Shown here one piece after another: positions 22,751 through 24,879 of a stretch of DNA of 24,879 bases (positions are counted from its first letter, which is position 1; every line of letters starts with the position of its first letter). The stretch is from an uncultured Myxococcales bacterium (GTDB lineage: Bacteria; Myxococcota_A; UBA9042; DTJE01): contig CALJUR010000031.1 in assembly GCA_937975765.1 (NCBI GenBank), positions 1 to 24,879 on the forward strand, in the 5' to 3' direction. The translations under genes and the position numbers were made by a program. The notes under the pieces are model-generated. The model was not told the origin of the DNA and made no database searches. It saw nothing but the letters and a program-made list of their open reading frames with translations.

Positions 22751-24079
22751 ATGAGCGTGTTCTTGGCGTCCTCGACCCGTGTCAATCTGCTGATCCTGGG
22801 ATTCGTCTTCGTCCTGGAAGGATGCATCCGAGGAACGGATTTCCAGACCGCGATTGACGCATTGGACCAGGCGGAAAAGCCGGACGCAGCCGATTTCGAG
22901 CCCATGGGAGAGGAGTCAGTCGAAACGGCAACTGAAAGCACGGACATGGATCCGTTCGAGACCGAGGAATCCGAGGAGCTCGGTTTCGATGACGGGTCCG
23001 AAGACACCTCCCCCGACTTGAACGATCTGCCCGAAGTCACTGCGAATGACGCAGCGCCTGCCGACGAAGCCGGAGATCCTGGCCTGCAGGATACGTGCAT
23101 TCCGGATTGTGCGGGCAGGGAATGTGGCGTGGATGGTTGCGGTGGAGAATGTGGATTCTGCGATTTCGGGATCGAATGCAGTTCGGCGGGTCGGTGCCTT
23201 TGCGAAGACGAGTGTCCCGAAGATGGAGCCTCCGAGTGCATCGACCCGGGGCATTACAGAACCTGTGGGGGGCACGACGACGATGACTGCCTCGAATGGG
23301 GCACGGCGATCGGATGCGAGGCTCCTGCCACATGCTCCTCGGGAGCATGCGCCTGCACGCCGAGTTGCGGGTCCAGTGACTGCGGCGACGACGGATGCGG
23401 CGGGGACTGCGGCTTGTGCTCGGGCGGAGCCGAGTGCGTAAGCGGCCATTGTACCTGCATCAGCGAGCACCATGTGGCGTGTTGTGGAGAGGCAACGTGC
23501 TGGTTCGATTCCTGCGGTTCCCAGGAAGCCCAGATCGAGGCATGTCCATACGGATGCCTCGATGGGAGTTGCTCGGAATGCCTTCCCGGATGCGAGGGCT
23601 TCGAATGCGGACCGGACCGTTGCGGGGGTGTCTGTGGGGAGTGCCCCCTGTCGCCTCGCACCTGTCAGCAGAACCTTTGCAACGGGCTGTTCCAACTTCC
23701 TGATCCCGAACGACCATCAACGGAATTCACTGACAATGGTGACGGAACCGTCACCGACACGGTGACCGAGTTGACGTGGGAACAGGTGGACGTCCGGTCC
23801 GTGAACTGGGAACAGGCATTTGCCCATTGCCAGTCCAAGGGCACTTCCTGGCGGCTTCCGACCCGCCTGGAACTGATGACGCTGGTCGACCACGGCAAGC
23901 AGGTCAAGCCCCTCGTCAACGGCCCCTTCTCGGGCGAAGGTCTCTCGTACGGCTACTTTTTCTGGAGTTCGACTCCTTCGGGGGCTGCTCCTGCAAGCAT
24001 GGGCACCGTGAACTTCGATTCCGGGTATGGGGGGTACAGCGACAAGGGAGCGTCGCAAGCAGTTCGTTGCGTGCGGTAG
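22751..24079 (+). CDS. Cys-rich lipoprotein with C-terminal DUF1566 domain
   Basis: A 442-residue protein with a clear lipobox (L22-E-G-C25), then a long Asp/Glu-rich linker (about 26-113). Three copies of a C.P.C....CG.D.CGG.CG.C module follow (starting CIPDCAGRECGVDGCGG, CTPSCGSSDCGDDGCGG and CLPGCEGFECGPDRCGG). Between the second and third is a CCGEATCWFDSCG segment, paralogous to one in the first SUMF1-like lipoprotein. Residues about 325-442 are a DUF1566 (Lcl C-terminal-like) domain: NGDGTVTDTVTELTWEQ, WRLPTRLELMTLVD, YFFWSSTP, AVRCVR. This domain is often surface-exposed and related to C-lectin-like folds; its ligand is unknown. A good ribosome site (GGGAGGA) precedes ATG 22751. Its codon third positions look less G/C-rich than in the Asp/Cys array gene. 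Confidence 0.9.
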   Translation: MSVFLASSTRVNLLILGFVFVLEGCIRGTDFQTAIDALDQAEKPDAADFEPMGEESVETATESTDMDPFETEESEELGFDDGSEDTSPDLNDLPEVTANDAAPADEAGDPGLQDTCIPDCAGRECGVDGCGGECGFCDFGIECSSAGRCLCEDECPEDGASECIDPGHYRTCGGHDDDDCLEWGTAIGCEAPATCSSGACACTPSCGSSDCGDDGCGGDCGLCSGGAECVSGHCTCISEHHVACCGEATCWFDSCGSQEAQIEACPYGCLDGSCSECLPGCEGFECGPDRCGGVCGECPLSPRTCQQNLCNGLFQLPDPERPSTEFTDNGDGTVTDTVTELTWEQVDVRSVNWEQAFAHCQSKGTSWRLPTRLELMTLVDHGKQVKPLVNGPFSGEGLSYGYFFWSSTPSGAAPASMGTVNFDSGYGGYSDKGASQAVRCVR

Positions 24080-24093
24080 GATGGAGAGAGCGG

Positions 24094-24549
24094 ATGGATC
24101 GGAACACATTGGAACGTTGGATTCTGGCAATTACGTTGGCTTTGCTGCTTCACGGAAGTGCAGGCGCCCAAAGCAGTCGGTTTCGCTCCAACGGAGACGG
24201 CACCGTCACCGATCTCTCGCTGGAACTGACGTGGCAGCAGTCAACCCCGTCGAAGATGACCTGGAGCGCCGCCAATTCCTATTGCATGAACAATACGCCT
24301 GGACTTCCGGGTTCGGGATGGCGGCTTCCCACCATCCTGGAACTGATGGCGCTGCTGGATGACGGACGGGCTGCCTGTCCCCTCAATGATTCTGCCCTGA
24401 TTACGCCTTGCGCGACCGGGTCGGCCGTCTACTGGTCTTCGACAGCGCATCCAATGGAGGCGGGGAACTACCGGACCGTGAACTTCTATTCCGGGACGGT
24501 GTCAGACGCTTCCGGAACCGTCTCACGCTATCTCCGTTGTGTCCGTTGA
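24094..24549 (+). CDS. Secreted single-domain DUF1566 protein
   Basis: A 151-residue protein with a signal peptide (WILAITLALLLHGSAGA-Q) and no lipobox, followed directly by one DUF1566 domain (about 29-151): NGDGTVTDLSLELTWQQ, WRLPTILELMALLDDG, AVYWSSTA, RYLRCVR. It is paralogous to the C-terminal domain of the upstream lipoprotein but lacks the linker and Cys modules. It begins 14 bases after that gene's stop, with GGAGAG before ATG 24094; a longer open frame to 23776 lies inside the previous gene and is not used. The pair may be an anchored and a soluble form binding the same ligand; this is inference. Confidence 0.88.
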   Translation: MDRNTLERWILAITLALLLHGSAGAQSSRFRSNGDGTVTDLSLELTWQQSTPSKMTWSAANSYCMNNTPGLPGSGWRLPTILELMALLDDGRAACPLNDSALITPCATGSAVYWSSTAHPMEAGNYRTVNFYSGTVSDASGTVSRYLRCVR

Positions 24550-24606
24550 ACTTCATTCGAATCTTCGTGGGACAAATTCTTTGCCGGGATCGCTGCATCG
24601 TCGGAT

Positions 24607-24708
24607 CGGGCCGATTGTAGCCCGTATGGCCGGCAGGGAACAGGCGAAACGAGACGCATCGACCGACCCGTGCCGGAGGATGGCGGCTGACGGGGCATCA
24701 CCTCCGGC
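24607..24708. other. Two inverted repeats in the gap between convergent genes
   Basis: CGGGC/GCCCG (24607-24611, 24620-24624) has an 8-base loop. GCCGGAGG/CCTCCGGC (24672-24679, 24701-24708) is a perfect 8-bp repeat with a 21-base spacer that overlaps the stop codon of the minus-strand gene. Neither is followed by a T-tract; they may terminate the converging transcripts. Nothing else is seen between 24550 and 24697. Confidence 0.3.
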
Positions 24709-24879
24709 GAACTTGTCCCGCGACCCGGTTCCACGCCGTGGCCAGGGCCTTCACGCAGGAATACCAGACGAACAGGCAGGCATCCCGGAAGTCCAGCATC
24801 GGGCTGGGCATGCGGAAGAGCCGCGTGTTGCCGCTCGTCGTAATCCGTAGAAATCTGGACGTGGTGGTCGGTCGGGCGT
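24698..24879 (-). CDS. 3' end of an unknown minus-strand gene
   Basis: On the minus strand a frame enters from the window edge and runs 59 codons to a TGA (complement of 24698-24700). It has mostly G/C third positions and protein-like sequence (TRLFRMPSPMLDFRDACLFV, then WYSCVKALATAWNRVAG). Codon use is better here than in the other two minus-strand frames or in the overlapping plus-strand frame. The family is not recognisable from this tail. It would converge on the DUF1566 operon. Confidence 0.5.
   Translation of the reverse strand, partial: ARPTTTSRFLRITTSGNTRLFRMPSPMLDFRDACLFVWYSCVKALATAWNRVAGQVRRR

Noticed and set aside
24539..24850. Plus-strand 103-codon frame at the right end
   Set aside because: It has no ribosome site or recognisable features, and the minus-strand frame over 24698-24879 has more coding-like codon use.

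Overview
The window is GC-rich DNA with strong G/C bias at third codon positions, several GTG starts and clear GGAGG ribosome sites. It holds a transmembrane Ser/Thr kinase, a TPR/PEGA protein, and a large set of exported cysteine-rich proteins with MopE-type Asp/Cys motifs, SUMF1-like domains and DUF1566 domains. This gene mix suggests the Myxococcota or a related 'deltaproteobacterial' predator or surface-dwelling lineage. That is an inference from gene content, because no phylogenetic marker is present.

Region 1 (1-2110) is the right end of an integrative element. A 5'-truncated gene of unknown function converges on a complete tyrosine recombinase. The recombinase start faces a 3' remnant of a tRNA-Leu(UAA), about 2048-2105, the usual footprint of integration into a tRNA 3' end. 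The remnant points rightwards, so the element should extend left, out of the window.

Region 2 (2113-3356) is a two-gene, toxin-antitoxin-like operon. It encodes a winged-helix protein and an AbiEii-like nucleotidyltransferase, overlapping by GTGA. Its promoter has a perfect inverted repeat filling the -35/-10 spacer, and the first start codon lies at the predicted +1.

Region 3 (3523-12867) starts with a small exported two-TM protein. A likely operon follows: kinase with zinc ribbon and one TM, TPR-PEGA membrane protein, two probable lipoproteins ending in SUMF1-like domains without the FGE catalytic cysteines, and an unknown protein overlapping the last of these.

Region 4 (12907-22573) is organised around a divergent promoter pair at about 14.8-14.94 kb. 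Leftwards runs an exported CHAP-domain multidomain protein. Rightwards runs a 1481-residue protein with 16 Asp/Cys (MopE-type) motifs, then a small Cys-rich lipoprotein and a secreted protein with tail-fibre-like modules and a probable beta-helix.

Region 5 (22751-24549) holds a Cys-rich DUF1566 lipoprotein and a secreted stand-alone DUF1566 protein in one operon. A minus-strand gene enters from the right edge (24698-24879).

The main theme is cell-surface display. Several exported proteins share a design: export signal, acidic linker, exchangeable Cys-rich cassettes, and a variable C-terminal domain. No CRISPR array, insertion sequence, rRNA or reverse transcriptase was seen, and no gene-free stretch exceeds 300 bases.
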